64,000 nucleotides of DNA from Aminobacter aminovorans (GCF_900445235.1 NZ_UFSM01000001.1:4355501-4419500), one strand, 5' to 3'; numbered from the stretch's first letter, positions 17,088 to 27,161 are shown. Notes: generated from the letters alone by a model not told the origin. Numbers and translations are program-made.

Positions 17088-17516
17088 ATGACGGCCTCGA
17101 TCGACACCATCCGCGACGACTTCTCGTTCCTCGAGGAATGGGAGGACCGCTATCGCTATGTCATCGAGCTGGGCGAAGCGCTTCCATCCTTTCCGGAAAG
17201 CGCCCAGACCGACACCAACAAGGTGCAAGGCTGCGTCAGCCAGGTATGGCTGGTGACCCATCTCGGCGAAGGCAGCGATCCGGTCATCCGCTTCGAGGGC
17301 TATTCCGACGCACATATCGTGCGCGGTCTGGTTGCCATCATGCTTGCGCTGTTTTCGGGACATCGCGCCAGCGAGATCAAGACCATCGACGCCGAGGCGA
17401 CGCTGAAGGAGCTCGGCCTCAACGAGCATCTGTCGCCCCAGCGCGCCAATGGCCTGCGTTCGATGGTCAAGCGCATCAAGCGTGATGCCGAGGCAGCACT
17501 CCACCAGGTCGCCTGA
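17088..17516 (+). CDS. sufE: SufE family Fe-S cluster sulfur-acceptor protein
   Basis: 142 residues from ATG 17088. SufE hallmarks: FSFLEEWEDRYRYVIELG near the N-terminus and the active-site loop NKVQGCVSQVWLVTH with the sulfur-accepting Cys49. The C-terminal part ends LSPQRANGLRSMVKRIKRDA. Known role: accepts persulfide sulfur from the cysteine desulfurase SufS and passes it to the SufBCD scaffold. No other suf genes are present here, which is usual for a dispersed sufE in rhizobia. Confidence 0.93.
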   Translation: MTASIDTIRDDFSFLEEWEDRYRYVIELGEALPSFPESAQTDTNKVQGCVSQVWLVTHLGEGSDPVIRFEGYSDAHIVRGLVAIMLALFSGHRASEIKTIDAEATLKELGLNEHLSPQRANGLRSMVKRIKRDAEAALHQVA

Positions 17517-17837
17517 GCCTTCCAGTCAGCTCAATCTTGGGGGACAGCCCCCGATGCAAGCTCATTGCGGCCAGCCACCGCCTGGATTGTAATGGCGTGC
17601 CGGCACGCGATCCGGGATCGCGCTTTCGCGCGTATTTGGGCAGAGCTGGAATCGGCATTGGCCCTGCTCAAGCGGCTCGAGCGGGCAATGGCATGCGAGC
17701 GGCGGCGATCGCCGCTGGAGCCATGGCCTCGATCGCCACATCGCACGCAAGGAGGTGCACGACCGGCTGTAGTGTGTCTCTCCGGGCAGCCGCAAGGCGG
17801 TCGCTGCGGGCGGCGCAGTATCAGGTCAAAACGCAAT
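17517..17837. other. Interval between sufE and mucR, no supported gene
   Basis: About 320 bases. A GGGGG-ACAG-CCCCC hairpin (17539-17552) follows sufE. Peptide-like stretches appear in different frames: one with RDRAFARIWAELESALALLKRLERA-like helical content, cut here for length, and another ending GLDRHIARKEVHDRL then stop at about 17772. They do not join in one frame. This may be the remnant of a small gene broken by frameshifts, or chance. I do not call a pseudogene. Confidence 0.35.
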
Positions 17838-17857
17838 GCGGCGCCCTTAGGCGCCGC
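17838..17857 (-). terminator. Terminator of mucR
   Basis: Perfect 8-bp stem GCGGCGCC/GGCGCCGC with a 4-base loop. On the minus strand it is followed by ATTGCGTTTT. It begins 24 bases past the mucR stop. Confidence 0.7.
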
Positions 17858-17881
17858 AAGCTGAAACTCTTTCGAAGGGCG

Positions 17882-18307
17882 TTACTTGGCCTTGCGCTTG
17901 CGGCCGAGGCCCATCTTCTTGGCGAGCTGCGAGCGCGCAGCTGCGTAGTTGGGCGCCACCATCGGATAGCTGGCGTCAAGGCCCCACTTCTCGCGATACT
18001 GGTCGGGGGTCATGTTGTAGTGCGTCATCAAGTGACGCTTCAACGATTTGAACTTCTTACCGTCTTCAAGGCAGATGATGTAGTCGTCATGTACCGAGCG
18101 CTTAGGATTGACGGCCGGCTTCTGCTTGTCGGCTGGCGGCGTCTCGGTGACATTGCCAACGCGGCCGAGAGCTGCGTGGACATCTGCGATCAGGCCCGGA
18201 AGTTCTCCCACCGGAACTGGATTGTTGCTGACATAGGCAGCCACCACATCGGCGGTCAACTCAATCAGCGTGTCATTGTTGGTTGCAGGCGTTTCGGAAG
18301 TATCCAT
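17882..18307 (-). CDS. mucR: MucR/Ros family zinc-finger transcriptional regulator
   Basis: 141 residues from ATG 18307 ([12 protein letters not shown]), the usual length. The N-terminal half is an oligomerisation region ([31 protein letters not shown]). The DNA-binding part has [32 protein letters not shown] and a basic C-terminus [10 protein letters not shown]. The second zinc-binding Cys of Ros (CxxC) is Asp here, as in other MucR proteins. Known role: H-NS-like global repressor of exopolysaccharide, motility and virulence/symbiosis genes at AT-rich targets. The upstream 18310-18570 region is itself AT-rich, which fits autoregulation. Confidence 0.93.
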   Translation of the reverse strand: MDTSETPATNNDTLIELTADVVAAYVSNNPVPVGELPGLIADVHAALGRVGNVTETPPADKQKPAVNPKRSVHDDYIICLEDGKKFKSLKRHLMTHYNMTPDQYREKWGLDASYPMVAPNYAAARSQLAKKMGLGRKRKAK

Positions 18308-18572
18308 ATGCTTAGGCCCCAATGTGACTGGATGTTTTTTTGCCCGATATTCCGTCGGGATGCGGTGCGTTCTTGTATCGCAAATTGCCTCTGCGACTCG
18401 CACTCCATCACTTTAATGAGCCCGTCGCCAGAACAAGTCAATTCACTATTCTTTGTGAACTACAACAACAATGATTTCATCACTCCTCTAACAAATGAAC
18501 CTTTTTGATACGCTGACGCCTTGAAGTGAGATCATTTTTGACAACGCTGAAAGTTGTCCCACAAGCTCATTA
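18308..18572. promoter_or_regulatory. AT-rich mucR upstream region
   Basis: The 265 bases between mucR and phaG are unusually AT-rich for this window, especially 18400-18560, with repeated T- and A-tracts. A 6-bp hairpin GACAAC/GTTGTC lies at 18540-18558; on the minus strand it is followed by AAAAA, not T, so it is a poor pha terminator. Autorepression of mucR at this AT-rich DNA is inferred from the family. Confidence 0.45.
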
Positions 18573-18947
18573 TCAACCTTCAGTGCCAATCGATCGGTTC
18601 TTCTTTGCCACGGCAGCCGTTTCAGCCAAATCGTCGGTCACTGCGCCCTGCCACATGCGATAACCGGCCGAATAAGCCGCCTTGGCAAGCAGATGGGCCG
18701 AGATAGGCGCAGTCAACAGGAAGAACACCACACCAGCCAGCGCCCGCAGTGCCGTTGCGGGTTCACCGATATGCACAGCAAGCGCAATCAGCATCATGCA
18801 AGATCCTACCGTGCCGGCCTTCGATGCTGCATGCATGCGCGTATAGACATCGGGAAGTCGCAACAACCCGACAGATGCGACCAGCGCAAACAACGCGCCT
18901 ACAATGATGAGAACTCCGGCCAGATAATCGGCTGCCCCGTCGATCAT
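18573..18947 (-). CDS. phaG: Monovalent cation/H+ antiporter subunit G (PhaG/MnhG)
   Basis: 124 residues, three membrane helices ([52 protein letters not shown]) with the MnhG signature [19 protein letters not shown]. Last subunit of the seven-gene Mrp-type antiporter (K+ or Na+ for H+) of rhizobial Pha type. Its start overlaps the phaF stop by 4 bases. The tail after residue 95 is hydrophilic and longer than in some MnhG proteins. Confidence 0.93.
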   Translation of the reverse strand: MIDGAADYLAGVLIIVGALFALVASVGLLRLPDVYTRMHAASKAGTVGSCMMLIALAVHIGEPATALRALAGVVFFLLTAPISAHLLAKAAYSAGYRMWQGAVTDDLAETAAVAKKNRSIGTEG

Positions 18948-19261
18948 CGCCTATCCTCTTCGGCTTCTTCGTTCTTGGCATCAATGCCGCCGCTGATCAC
19001 GAAGCGTGCGAAGGCAACTGTCGCCAGGAAGCCGACTAGACCAAGCGCAATGGCGATATCGACATACAATGTGAAGCCAGAACGTACTCCGAGCACGGCA
19101 ATAAAACCGATAGCAACGGCAACAAGCATGTCGAGCGCCAGGATCCGGTCCGGCAAGGACGGCCCCTTCACCACGCGGACCACGACAAGCAGAAACGAGA
19201 TGGTGAGAACGCCGAGCGCAAAGATCGCAGCTGCATTCAGGAAAGCAGTTCCAGACATCAT
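18944..19261 (-). CDS. phaF: Monovalent cation/H+ antiporter subunit F (PhaF/MnhF)
   Basis: 105 residues, three membrane helices. The signature [20 protein letters not shown] follows the first helix, then [30 protein letters not shown]. This is the complete MrpF/MnhF pattern. It overlaps phaE and phaG by 4 bases on either side, so the operon is translated in a coupled way. Family role: integral subunit of the Mrp/Pha complex at the inner membrane. Confidence 0.93.
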   Translation of the reverse strand: MMSGTAFLNAAAIFALGVLTISFLLVVVRVVKGPSLPDRILALDMLVAVAIGFIAVLGVRSGFTLYVDIAIALGLVGFLATVAFARFVISGGIDAKNEEAEEDRR

Positions 19262-19731
19262 CTGAATGCCTCCAGTATTCTGCGCTCGAACCCCTGGCTG
19301 ATGTCGCGCCGCGCCTGATCGGGGTCCGAACAGTCCATGCCATGCACGAACAAAGTACGTCGGTCATCGGAGACGTCGACCGACAGGGTGCCAGGGGTCA
19401 GCGTAATGAGATTAGCGAGCAAGGTGATCTCGAAATCCCGGTCGACCTTCAAAGGATAGGCAAAGATACCAGGCTTGATGTCCATGCGTGGCGACAGAAC
19501 GAGCCTTGCAACCCTGAAGGCCGACAGGAAAAGCTCCTTGATGAACAGAGCTATGAGCAACAGCAAAGCAACCGGGCGGATGACAGCCTTGGTGGTCTGG
19601 AGCTGATCGCGCACCAGAAACAGGACGACCCAGCCGACTGCAAATCCAAAGACCAGATTGGGGATCGAATAGCTGCCCGAGACAGCAACCCAGACGAGAG
19701 CCAGTATCAGTTCGTTGCGGAACGGGATCAT
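19258..19731 (-). CDS. phaE: Monovalent cation/H+ antiporter subunit E (PhaE/MnhE)
   Basis: 157 residues from ATG 19731 ([20 protein letters not shown]); the open frame upstream belongs to the phaD region. Two or three N-terminal membrane helices are followed by the MnhE domain: [40 protein letters not shown] and [10 protein letters not shown]. Family role: assembly or stability of the Mrp complex. It overlaps phaD by 4 bases. Confidence 0.93.
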   Translation of the reverse strand: MIPFRNELILALVWVAVSGSYSIPNLVFGFAVGWVVLFLVRDQLQTTKAVIRPVALLLLIALFIKELFLSAFRVARLVLSPRMDIKPGIFAYPLKVDRDFEITLLANLITLTPGTLSVDVSDDRRTLFVHGMDCSDPDQARRDISQGFERRILEAFR

Positions 19732-21287
19732 GATCCACTCCCCGCCGGAAAGACTGCATTTACATAGGCCGACGTGTCGAGCAATCCGCTGGCCGCTGCC
19801 GTCGAGATTCGAATGAAGGGTTCTGGCAAGATCCCCATCGCAAGCATCGCCAGCACAAGAGCCGCAAGAGCACAGCAACCCGACACCGACATCGCGCCGG
19901 CGGTTGCGGTCTGATCAGTTGCCTCGACGCGCCAGAAAGCGAGGATGAAGACGCGGCCGAGCGCGATCGTCGCCAGGAAGCCACTCAGCAGGATGGCAGC
20001 CGCCACCTGCCAGGCGCCGATGTCGAGTGCTGCCCGCACCAGCGTCACCTTCGGCCACAACCCTGAACCTGGCGGCAGGCCGGCGACGGCCAGCGAGACG
20101 ATGAAGGCGAGCGCGGCAAGCAAGGGACTTGCACCATAGAGCCCTGACAGACTGTGCAGCGAAAAGCTGCCGCCGCGCTGACGCATCAGTCCGCCGAGCA
20201 GATAGAGCGCCGACAGGGCCAGCATCGAATGCAGCGCATAGAAAATGGCTCCCGTCAGCCCGCCCTTGCTGCCGAGGGCGATGCCGGCGAGCATGATGCC
20301 GACGCCTGAAATGACGAGGAAGCCGGCGATCCTGCGGATGTCGGATTGCGCCAGCGCGCCGAGCGCACCGATCAGCATGGTCGCCACCGCCACCCAGCCG
20401 ATGAGACCAGCCAGCACCAGCCGTTCGGCGGCGAAGATCATCACCAGCGTGCGCAGCAATGCATAGATGCCGACCTTGGTCAGCAATCCGCCAAACAGCG
20501 CGCCGGTGATGACGGGCGGCGTGTGATACGAGGCCGGCAGCCAGAAATTGAGCGGAAACGCCGCCGCCTTCATGCCGAAGGCGAGCAGATAGAGCGTGGC
20601 CAGCGTCATCAGCGGCGCGGCCGCGCCGACCTGCCCGGCACGTCTGGCAAGGTCCGCCATGTTCAGCGTGCCGAACGTGCCATAGAGATAGCCCGTGGCG
20701 ATCAGGAACAGCGTCGTGCCGACGAGATTGAGGATCGCATATTTGGTGGCGCCATCGATCTGCGCCTTGTCTGATCCGAGGATCAGCAGCCCGAAGGACG
20801 AGATCAGGAAGACCTCGAACCAGACATAGAGGTTGAACATGTCGCCGGTCAGGAAGGCGCCGCTGACACCGGCCATCATCAGCATCAGGAACGGATAGAA
20901 GCCGTAGCGCCTGCCTTTGGCGTCGATGTCGCGAAGTGAGTAAGCGCAGCAGACCAGTGCTACGACCGAAGCCGCCAGCGCAAAGGCGGCGCCCAGCACG
21001 TCAGCGGTAAACGAGATGCCGAATGGCGGCAGCCAGCTTCCCATCGTCATCGACACCGGCCCTGTGGCCAGCACGCGCTGCAGCAACAGGCCGCTGGCGC
21101 CGACCATGGCGAGCAGCACCGCCAGTGCCAGCGCCGCATGCCAGCGAATGCTGTGCCGGATCATCAAAAGCACGGCGCCCGCAATGATCGGCAGCACGAC
21201 CGGAGCAATGACCAGCCAGTCGGCGGCGGCAATCGGCCCGGCAACCATCGCTGCGGCCTTGTCGACGATCTCACCTTGCACGGCCAT
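19728..21287 (-). CDS. phaD: Monovalent cation/H+ antiporter subunit D (PhaD/MnhD)
   Basis: 519 residues, about 14 membrane helices, homologous to the proton-pumping NuoL/M/N subunits of complex I. Visible signatures: YVWFEVFLISSFGLLILGSD with the conserved Glu, AFGMKAAAFPLNFWLPASYH with the conserved Lys, and HTPPVITGALFGGLLTKVGIYALLR. Family role: one of the two ion-translocating subunits. It starts 3 bases after phaC and overlaps phaE by 4. Confidence 0.95.
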   Translation of the reverse strand: MAVQGEIVDKAAAMVAGPIAAADWLVIAPVVLPIIAGAVLLMIRHSIRWHAALALAVLLAMVGASGLLLQRVLATGPVSMTMGSWLPPFGISFTADVLGAAFALAASVVALVCCAYSLRDIDAKGRRYGFYPFLMLMMAGVSGAFLTGDMFNLYVWFEVFLISSFGLLILGSDKAQIDGATKYAILNLVGTTLFLIATGYLYGTFGTLNMADLARRAGQVGAAAPLMTLATLYLLAFGMKAAAFPLNFWLPASYHTPPVITGALFGGLLTKVGIYALLRTLVMIFAAERLVLAGLIGWVAVATMLIGALGALAQSDIRRIAGFLVISGVGIMLAGIALGSKGGLTGAIFYALHSMLALSALYLLGGLMRQRGGSFSLHSLSGLYGASPLLAALAFIVSLAVAGLPPGSGLWPKVTLVRAALDIGAWQVAAAILLSGFLATIALGRVFILAFWRVEATDQTATAGAMSVSGCCALAALVLAMLAMGILPEPFIRISTAAASGLLDTSAYVNAVFPAGSGS

Positions 21288-21290
21288 GGT

Positions 21291-21668
21291 TCAGTACCCC
21301 ATCGGCGGCAAGCCGTCGTCGACCGGCTCGGCGACACGCATGCTGTCGGTGTCGTCGGTGCCGATCTCCTGGTAGGCGCGATAGGCCAGCACCAGCAGGA
21401 AGCAGAAAAAGCAGAACGAGATGACGATTGCCGTCAGGATCAGCGCCTGCGGCAATGGATTGGCCACAGTCCCTGCCGGCACGTCGAGACCTTCAGCGAT
21501 GATCGGCGGCACCTCTCGGATGATGCGGCCATTGGTGAAGATCAGAAGATTGACCGCATTGCCGAACAGCACCACGCCGAGCAGGATGCGGATAATGTGC
21601 CGCGACAGCATCAGATAGATGCCGGCGGCAAAGAACAGGCCAACAAGGATTGCGAACACGGCTTCCAT
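21291..21668 (-). CDS. phaC: Monovalent cation/H+ antiporter subunit C (PhaC/MnhC)
   Basis: 125 residues from ATG 21668 ([20 protein letters not shown]), NuoK-like with three helices. Signatures: LSRHIIRILLGVVLFGNAVNLLIF and DPLPQALILTAIVISF-type, seen here as NPLPQALILTAIVISFCFF. The ATG shares one base with the phaB stop. Longer upstream frames are phaB in another frame. Confidence 0.94.
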   Translation of the reverse strand: MEAVFAILVGLFFAAGIYLMLSRHIIRILLGVVLFGNAVNLLIFTNGRIIREVPPIIAEGLDVPAGTVANPLPQALILTAIVISFCFFCFLLVLAYRAYQEIGTDDTDSMRVAEPVDDGLPPMGY

Positions 21669-22087
21669 CAATCGTGTTCCCTGTCCTCGAGCGCCAGCGC
21701 GATCGAGGTGAACGAGCCGACCACGACGAGATAGACGCCGATGTCGAAGATGATGACCGTCGACAGGTCGACGACGATCCCGAAGACCTCCGGCGAGGTC
21801 CACAGGCCGGTCAGGAACGGAACGCCGAACCACAGCGACGGCAAGCCGGCAACGGCGGCTGAAAACAGCCCGGAGCCGGCTATCGCCATGGGATGGAAGT
21901 AGAGCGCCCGGCGCACGGCAGGAACGCCAAAGGCGATGCCGTGGATGGCGAAGGCGGATGCTGCGATCAACCCGCCGGTGAAACCTCCACCCGGCTCGTT
22001 ATGGCCGCGCAACAAGACGAACACCGAGAACATCAGCATCAGGCCGGTAAGGTAAGGTGCGGCGGTGCGGAAGATCAGCGTCTGCAT
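21668..22087 (-). CDS. phaB: Monovalent cation/H+ antiporter subunit B (PhaB/MnhB)
   Basis: 139 residues from ATG 22087 ([20 protein letters not shown]), four helices. Signature [30 protein letters not shown] is the MnhB motif, given here in shortened form as [17 protein letters not shown]. The C-terminal helix is [20 protein letters not shown]. One base separates it from phaA. Confidence 0.94.
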   Translation of the reverse strand: MQTLIFRTAAPYLTGLMLMFSVFVLLRGHNEPGGGFTGGLIAASAFAIHGIAFGVPAVRRALYFHPMAIAGSGLFSAAVAGLPSLWFGVPFLTGLWTSPEVFGIVVDLSTVIIFDIGVYLVVVGSFTSIALALEDREHD

Positions 22088-22088
22088 G

Positions 22089-24401
22089 CTACACCTCCTC
22101 CGCCACAACATCGGGCACGTCCGCCTTCTTCGAGCGGATGCGCACCAGGGCCAGGATGGCGAGACCGGTCACCATAACCACGGCAATCTCGCCGAGTGTA
22201 TCGAGACCACGGAAGTCGACGATGATGACGTTCACCACATTGCGGCCATGGGCGATCGTCTTGGCATAGGCGTTGAAGAACTGCGACAGCCGGTCGTCGA
22301 AAGGCAGTTGCGTCACCTTGAGCAGAAGCAGCGCGAAAGCCGCGCCGCAGGCGCCCGCAATCGTCATGTCCACCAGCTTCTGTGCAAGCGGACGGCGGTC
22401 GGTCGGCACCAGCCTGAGCCGTGTCATGACAAGAGCCAGGATCACGACCGACAGCGTTTCGACCATGAACTGGGTGAAGGACAGGTCCGGCGCGCCAAAC
22501 AGCATATAGAGCAAGGCGACGGCAAAGCCCTGAATGCCAAGCGAAACGATGGCCGTCAGGCGGCTGCGCGCCTGCACCACGGCAGCGATGCCGATCACGG
22601 CAATGGCCACTACGCCCCATTCGTAGAAGCGCAGGGCCGGCACATCAGGCTTCGACGGCAGCTCATCGAACAGCACCATCGGCAGCAGTAGCGCTGCGGC
22701 CACGGCCATGAAGGTCACCGTCATGTAGATGTCGAGGCGGCCATTATGGACAATTCGCGTCAGGCCGGCGGCGAACCGAAGCAGGCCACGCAGCAGCTGG
22801 TCGAAGCCCTGGTCCGGGCCCCAGCCGATTGCCTTGAGGATCCCGGCCATCGCGCCGCGCAGCCTGTCCAGGCAGAGATAGGCAGCGATCCCCAACGCAA
22901 CCGTCAGAGCGGAAAGCAAGAGCGGCACGCCAAGGTGCGGAATTGTCGAGATGGTGACATCGACCGGGTTGCCGGCGACGGCGCTGGCCGTCGGCGAGGA
23001 GAAGAACCGGTGCGTGATCGGCGAGACAAGTGCCGCGGCAAGTCCCGCAGCCCCGAGAACGACCGGCCCCAGCCACAGGGACAGCGGCCCTTCATGCGCC
23101 GCCTTTGGCGTCTTGGCGGCAGCGCCGATGAAAGGTCGAAGTGCTACCGCAAAGCCGATGGCGAACATCAGTGCGTTGCCGCAGACGGCGACCACCAGCA
23201 GTACGGCTTGCCAACCCTCGGGCGAGCCAAGCGCCAGGTAGATCTCTTCCTTGGCCAGGAAGCCGAAGAATAGCGGCAGCCCGCCCATCGACAATGCTGC
23301 AAGCATCGCGGCAACGAAAGTGATCGGCATGGCTTTGCGCAGGCCGCGCAAGCCGGTGATGTCGCGCGTGCCGGCTTCATGATCGATCAGGCCGGCGACC
23401 ATGAACAGCGCGCCCTTGAACATCGAATGCGCGATCAGATAGAGCGCCGCCGCCTCGATCGCCTTGTCGGAGCCAAGGCCGGTCAGCATCACCAGCAGCC
23501 CGAGCGAGGCGACGGTGGTGTAGGCGAGCATCAGCTTGAGGTCGGTCTGCCTGACAGCGAGCAGCGTGCCTACCGCAAGGGTTACGCCACCGAACAAGGG
23601 CAGGATCGTTTCCCAGGCCGACGTGCCGCCCATGACCGGGTTGAGGCGCATCACGAGATAGACGCCCGCCTTCACCATGGTCGCCGAATGCAGGTAGGCC
23701 GACACAGGCGTCGGCGCTTCCATGGCGTTGGGCAGCCAGAAATGAAACGGAAACTGCGCCGATTTGGTGAAGGCGCCACCCAGGACAAGAACGAGGGCCG
23801 CGAGGTAAAGCGGGCTGCTGCGCAAGGCATCGCCGGAGCCAAGCAGCAGCGACAGCTCGCTCACGCCCGTCGCCTGTCCGATCACCAGCAGGCCCGCCAG
23901 CAGCGAGAGCCCGCCAATGCCGGTCACCAGCAGCGCCTGCAGCGCCGCGCGGCGCGCGGCTGCGCGGCCATGGTCGAAGCCGATCAGCAGGAACGACGTG
24001 ATCGACGTCAGCTCCCAGTAGACGAACAGCATCAGGAACGAATCCGAGACCACCAGTCCCAGCATCGCGCCCATGAAAAGCAGGATGAAGGAGAAAAACC
24101 GTCCCTGATGGGGATGCCCTTTGAGATAGCCGCCGGAATAGATGACGATCAGCGTGCCGATGCCCGAGATCAGCAGCGCGAAGGTCAGGGACAGGCCGTC
24201 GAGATACCAGGAAAAACGCAGCCCCAGACTCGGCGCCCAGTCAAATCCGCCTGAAACAGCAACACCGGAGCTCACCGTCTCGATCATTCCGGCGAAATGC
24301 ATGAGCACAAGCAATGGAACCGCAGCAAGCAGCCAGCCGGCATTGTGTTTCATCACGCGGGTCAGAAGCGGAGCGAGCAACGCTCCGACAAATGGCAGCA
24401 T
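22089..24401 (-). CDS. phaA: Monovalent cation/H+ antiporter subunit A (PhaA/MnhA)
   Basis: 770 residues from ATG 24401, about 20 membrane helices. Core NuoL-like part: [20 protein letters not shown] with the conserved Glu, [20 protein letters not shown] with Lys, and [19 protein letters not shown]. The C-terminal part carries the DUF4040/MrpB-like segment ([21 protein letters not shown]). Family role: ion translocation. The hydrophobic N-terminus continues upstream in frame (ALTFLIL) to a CTG at 24419 with GAGAGG nine bases before it, and relatives appear to have such a leader, so the true start may be 24419. First gene of the pha operon. Confidence 0.94.
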   Translation of the reverse strand: MLPFVGALLAPLLTRVMKHNAGWLLAAVPLLVLMHFAGMIETVSSGVAVSGGFDWAPSLGLRFSWYLDGLSLTFALLISGIGTLIVIYSGGYLKGHPHQGRFFSFILLFMGAMLGLVVSDSFLMLFVYWELTSITSFLLIGFDHGRAAARRAALQALLVTGIGGLSLLAGLLVIGQATGVSELSLLLGSGDALRSSPLYLAALVLVLGGAFTKSAQFPFHFWLPNAMEAPTPVSAYLHSATMVKAGVYLVMRLNPVMGGTSAWETILPLFGGVTLAVGTLLAVRQTDLKLMLAYTTVASLGLLVMLTGLGSDKAIEAAALYLIAHSMFKGALFMVAGLIDHEAGTRDITGLRGLRKAMPITFVAAMLAALSMGGLPLFFGFLAKEEIYLALGSPEGWQAVLLVVAVCGNALMFAIGFAVALRPFIGAAAKTPKAAHEGPLSLWLGPVVLGAAGLAAALVSPITHRFFSSPTASAVAGNPVDVTISTIPHLGVPLLLSALTVALGIAAYLCLDRLRGAMAGILKAIGWGPDQGFDQLLRGLLRFAAGLTRIVHNGRLDIYMTVTFMAVAAALLLPMVLFDELPSKPDVPALRFYEWGVVAIAVIGIAAVVQARSRLTAIVSLGIQGFAVALLYMLFGAPDLSFTQFMVETLSVVILALVMTRLRLVPTDRRPLAQKLVDMTIAGACGAAFALLLLKVTQLPFDDRLSQFFNAYAKTIAHGRNVVNVIIVDFRGLDTLGEIAVVMVTGLAILALVRIRSKKADVPDVVAEEV

Positions 24402-24563
24402 GAGGATAAGGAAGGTCAGCGCTACGGCCCTCTCTGCGTCTCACGATGTTTGTCGTAAGGGGCATAGACTGCCGGCCAGATGTGGGCAAGCCTGAACCGA
24501 CCTTGTCAACGAATAGTGCCGCCGCGCCATCTCGCAACGGCCAAGGCGGGGCTCAACAGGCGG

Positions 24564-24932
24564 TCAATATGGCGTGATGTACTTGCCGTAGACCCAGCCC
24601 GTCACGAAATGTCCGTTCTGGGCAGGGTCATGCCAGACCTGGCACCAGCGGTAGCGAACCCGTTGTTCCTGTTTCCATTCAGGCAGATGCGAAATGTTCA
24701 ACAGATCGACGCCGCCGGTGCACGTGCCGGTCATCTGCAGCACCATGCCATTGGGATAGGCCGCCTGCTTCTGCGAGCCGTTGGAAGGATATTTGCGGAT
24801 GTTCAGCGTGTCGCCGAACGGAACGTCAGTCACTTGCCAGGCGGCAAAAGCCGCCGCATGCGCTTGGCCGGCCAGCAGCCCGACAGTCGAAGCGACGACA
24901 AGGGCCGCGGTCATTTTCGATAGCATGTTCAT
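24564..24932 (-). CDS. Secreted SH3-like domain protein
   Basis: 122 residues. Signal peptide about 1-27 (MNMLSKMTAALVVASTVGLL, exit AHAAA). The mature domain contains the bacterial SH3 pattern GDTLNIRKYPSNGSQ and ends TGWVYGKYITPY, with a cysteine pair (GTCTGG and YRWCQVW). Bacterial SH3 domains usually bind peptidoglycan or other envelope ligands; the exact role is unknown. It is divergent from the downstream-facing oligopeptidase gene, and precedes phaA by 162 bases on the same strand. Confidence 0.85.
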   Translation of the reverse strand: MNMLSKMTAALVVASTVGLLAGQAHAAAFAAWQVTDVPFGDTLNIRKYPSNGSQKQAAYPNGMVLQMTGTCTGGVDLLNISHLPEWKQEQRVRYRWCQVWHDPAQNGHFVTGWVYGKYITPY

Positions 24933-25037
24933 CTCCTCCGGTCGGTCCGGTCAATTGGAAGGTTGGACGAAACAATGCAACTCAGCCCTTGAACCCGCCC
25001 TGATCGGCGTGTTCATTCGCCATTCAAGATTCATCCC

Positions 25038-27149
25038 ATGCGAGACCTGATGACCCGACCTGCCATTTTCGCCGACATTGCCGCGCCTTCGACAGAGCGC
25101 CGCCCCGTCTCCGACACGCGTCACGGCATTACGCGCGTCGACGAATACGCCTGGCTGCGCGCCGACAATTGGCAGGAGGTATTCCGCGATCCAAGCGTGC
25201 TCGATCCTGATATCCGCAGTCATCTCGAAGCCGAAAACGCCTATCAGGCCGAGTTGATGACCGACACCGCCGCGCTCAGGAAGGCGCTGTTTGCGGAAAT
25301 GAAAGGCCGCATCAAGGAAGACGATTCCTCGGTGCCGATGAAAGACGGCCCCTTCGCCTATGGCTCGTCATTCAAGAAGGGCGGCGAGCAGCCGCGCTAC
25401 TTCCGCATCCCCAGTGAAGGTGGTGCAGAGGAGATCATTCTCGACGGCGACAAGGAGGCCGACGGCCACGCCTATTTCCGCCTCGGCGGCATCGACCACT
25501 CGTCGGATCACAAGCGCCTGATCTGGGGCTTCGACGACAAGGGATCGGAGTTCTACACGCTGCGCGTTCGCGACATCGCCAGCGGCGAGGAACTCGGCGA
25601 CGTCGTCGGCGACACCGGCGGTTCGGGCACATGGGACGCAGCCAATACCGGCTTCTTCTACACCCGCCTCGACCCAAACCACCGGCCGTCAAAGGTGTTC
25701 TACCATGGGCTCGGCACAGACGCCGTAGCGGACCGGCTGGTCTATGAGGAAACCTACCCCGGCTTCTTCATGAATGTCGGAGGCACGCGCTCCAACGAAT
25801 GGATCATGATCTCGATCAGCGATCATGAGACGTCGGAATACCGCCTGTTCCCGGCAACCGATCCGCTCGCCGCGCCAAAACTCGTGGCAGCGCGCGAGAT
25901 TGGCCTGCAATACGACCTTGAAGAAGGCGGCGACATCTTCTTCGTGCTGACCAACGCCGATGGCGCCAAGGACTTCAAGATCATGACGGCCCCCGTCAGC
26001 GATCCGGTACGCGCCAACTGGAAGGAACTGGTCGCCCACGAACCCGGCCGCCTGATCCTCTCGGTGATCGGCTTCAAGGACTTCATGGTCCGCCTCGAGC
26101 GCAAGGAAGGCTTGCCCCGCATCGTCGTCCATGAGCGCGCGACCGGTGCCGAGCACCTCATCTCCTTCCCCGAAGAAGCGTTCTCGCTCGGGCTGTCGGG
26201 TTCCTACGAATACGACACCGACACCATGCGCTTTTCCTATTCGTCGATGACCACCCCGTCGCAGCTGTTCGATTACAACATGCGGACGCGCGAACGGACC
26301 CTGCTCAAGACGCAGGAAGTGCCATCAGGCCACAATATCGAGGACTATGTCACGCGCCGCCTGATGGCTCCGGCACCTGACGGCGAACTGGTGCCGATCT
26401 CGCTGATTTATCACCGCGACACCCCGCTCGACGGAACGGCACCCTGCCTGCTCTATGGCTACGGCTCCTATGGCATGACCATTCCGGCCTCGTTCAACAC
26501 CAACTGCCTGTCGCTGGTCGACCGCGGCTTCGTCTACGCCATCGCCCATATCCGCGGCGGCAAGGACAAGGGCTATGCCTGGTATGACGACGGCAAGCGC
26601 GCGACCAAGGTCAACACCTTCACCGACTTTATCGCCTGCGCCCACCACCTCGTCGCCGAGCGCTACACCTCACATGACCGCATCGTCGCGCAAGGCGGCT
26701 CGGCCGGCGGCATGCTGATGGGAGCGGTCGCCAACATGGCGCCCGAGGCCTTTGCCGGCATCATCGCCGAGGTGCCCTTCGTCGACGTGCTGACCACCAT
26801 GCTCGACGACACCTTGCCGCTGACGCCGCCGGAATGGCCCGAATGGGGCAATCCGATCGCCTCGGAAGCGGACTACAAGACCATCGCCGCCTACTCTCCC
26901 TATGACAATGTGGCTGATGTCGACTATCCGCCGATCCTGGCGGTGGCCGGCCTGACCGATCCACGCGTCACCTATTGGGAGCCGGCCAAATGGGCGGCCC
27001 GGTTGCGCGAGCGCAAGTCGGGCAACAGCCCGGTGCTGTTCAAGATCAACATGGATTCGGGCCATGCCGGCGCCTCCGGCCGCTTCTCGCGGCTCGAGGA
27101 AGTCGCCTTCAACTATGCTTTCGCGTTGAAAGTGGCCGGGCGCGCCTAG
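25038..27149 (+). CDS. S9 family prolyl oligopeptidase / oligopeptidase B
   Basis: 703 residues; ATG 25038 or 25050. The N-terminal part RHGITRVDEYAWLRADNWQ and the seven-bladed propeller region are typical of oligopeptidase B. The catalytic alpha/beta-hydrolase domain has the Ser in AQGGSAGGMLMGAVANMAP (near residue 554), the Asp in AVAGLTDPRVTYWEPAKWA and the His in NMDSGHAGASGRFSRL (near 675). Known role: cytoplasmic or periplasmic hydrolysis of short peptides, after Arg/Lys for OpB or Pro for POP. No signal peptide is seen, so cytoplasmic. It is a monocistronic unit ending at a hairpin. Confidence 0.92.
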   Translation: MRDLMTRPAIFADIAAPSTERRPVSDTRHGITRVDEYAWLRADNWQEVFRDPSVLDPDIRSHLEAENAYQAELMTDTAALRKALFAEMKGRIKEDDSSVPMKDGPFAYGSSFKKGGEQPRYFRIPSEGGAEEIILDGDKEADGHAYFRLGGIDHSSDHKRLIWGFDDKGSEFYTLRVRDIASGEELGDVVGDTGGSGTWDAANTGFFYTRLDPNHRPSKVFYHGLGTDAVADRLVYEETYPGFFMNVGGTRSNEWIMISISDHETSEYRLFPATDPLAAPKLVAAREIGLQYDLEEGGDIFFVLTNADGAKDFKIMTAPVSDPVRANWKELVAHEPGRLILSVIGFKDFMVRLERKEGLPRIVVHERATGAEHLISFPEEAFSLGLSGSYEYDTDTMRFSYSSMTTPSQLFDYNMRTRERTLLKTQEVPSGHNIEDYVTRRLMAPAPDGELVPISLIYHRDTPLDGTAPCLLYGYGSYGMTIPASFNTNCLSLVDRGFVYAIAHIRGGKDKGYAWYDDGKRATKVNTFTDFIACAHHLVAERYTSHDRIVAQGGSAGGMLMGAVANMAPEAFAGIIAEVPFVDVLTTMLDDTLPLTPPEWPEWGNPIASEADYKTIAAYSPYDNVADVDYPPILAVAGLTDPRVTYWEPAKWAARLRERKSGNSPVLFKINMDSGHAGASGRFSRLEEVAFNYAFALKVAGRA

Positions 27150-27161
27150 CACCGGGAGCGG

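Noticed and set aside
18540..18558. Terminator of the pha operon
   Set aside because: The 6-bp stem is followed by A residues, not T, on the strand transcribed, so it does not look like an intrinsic terminator.
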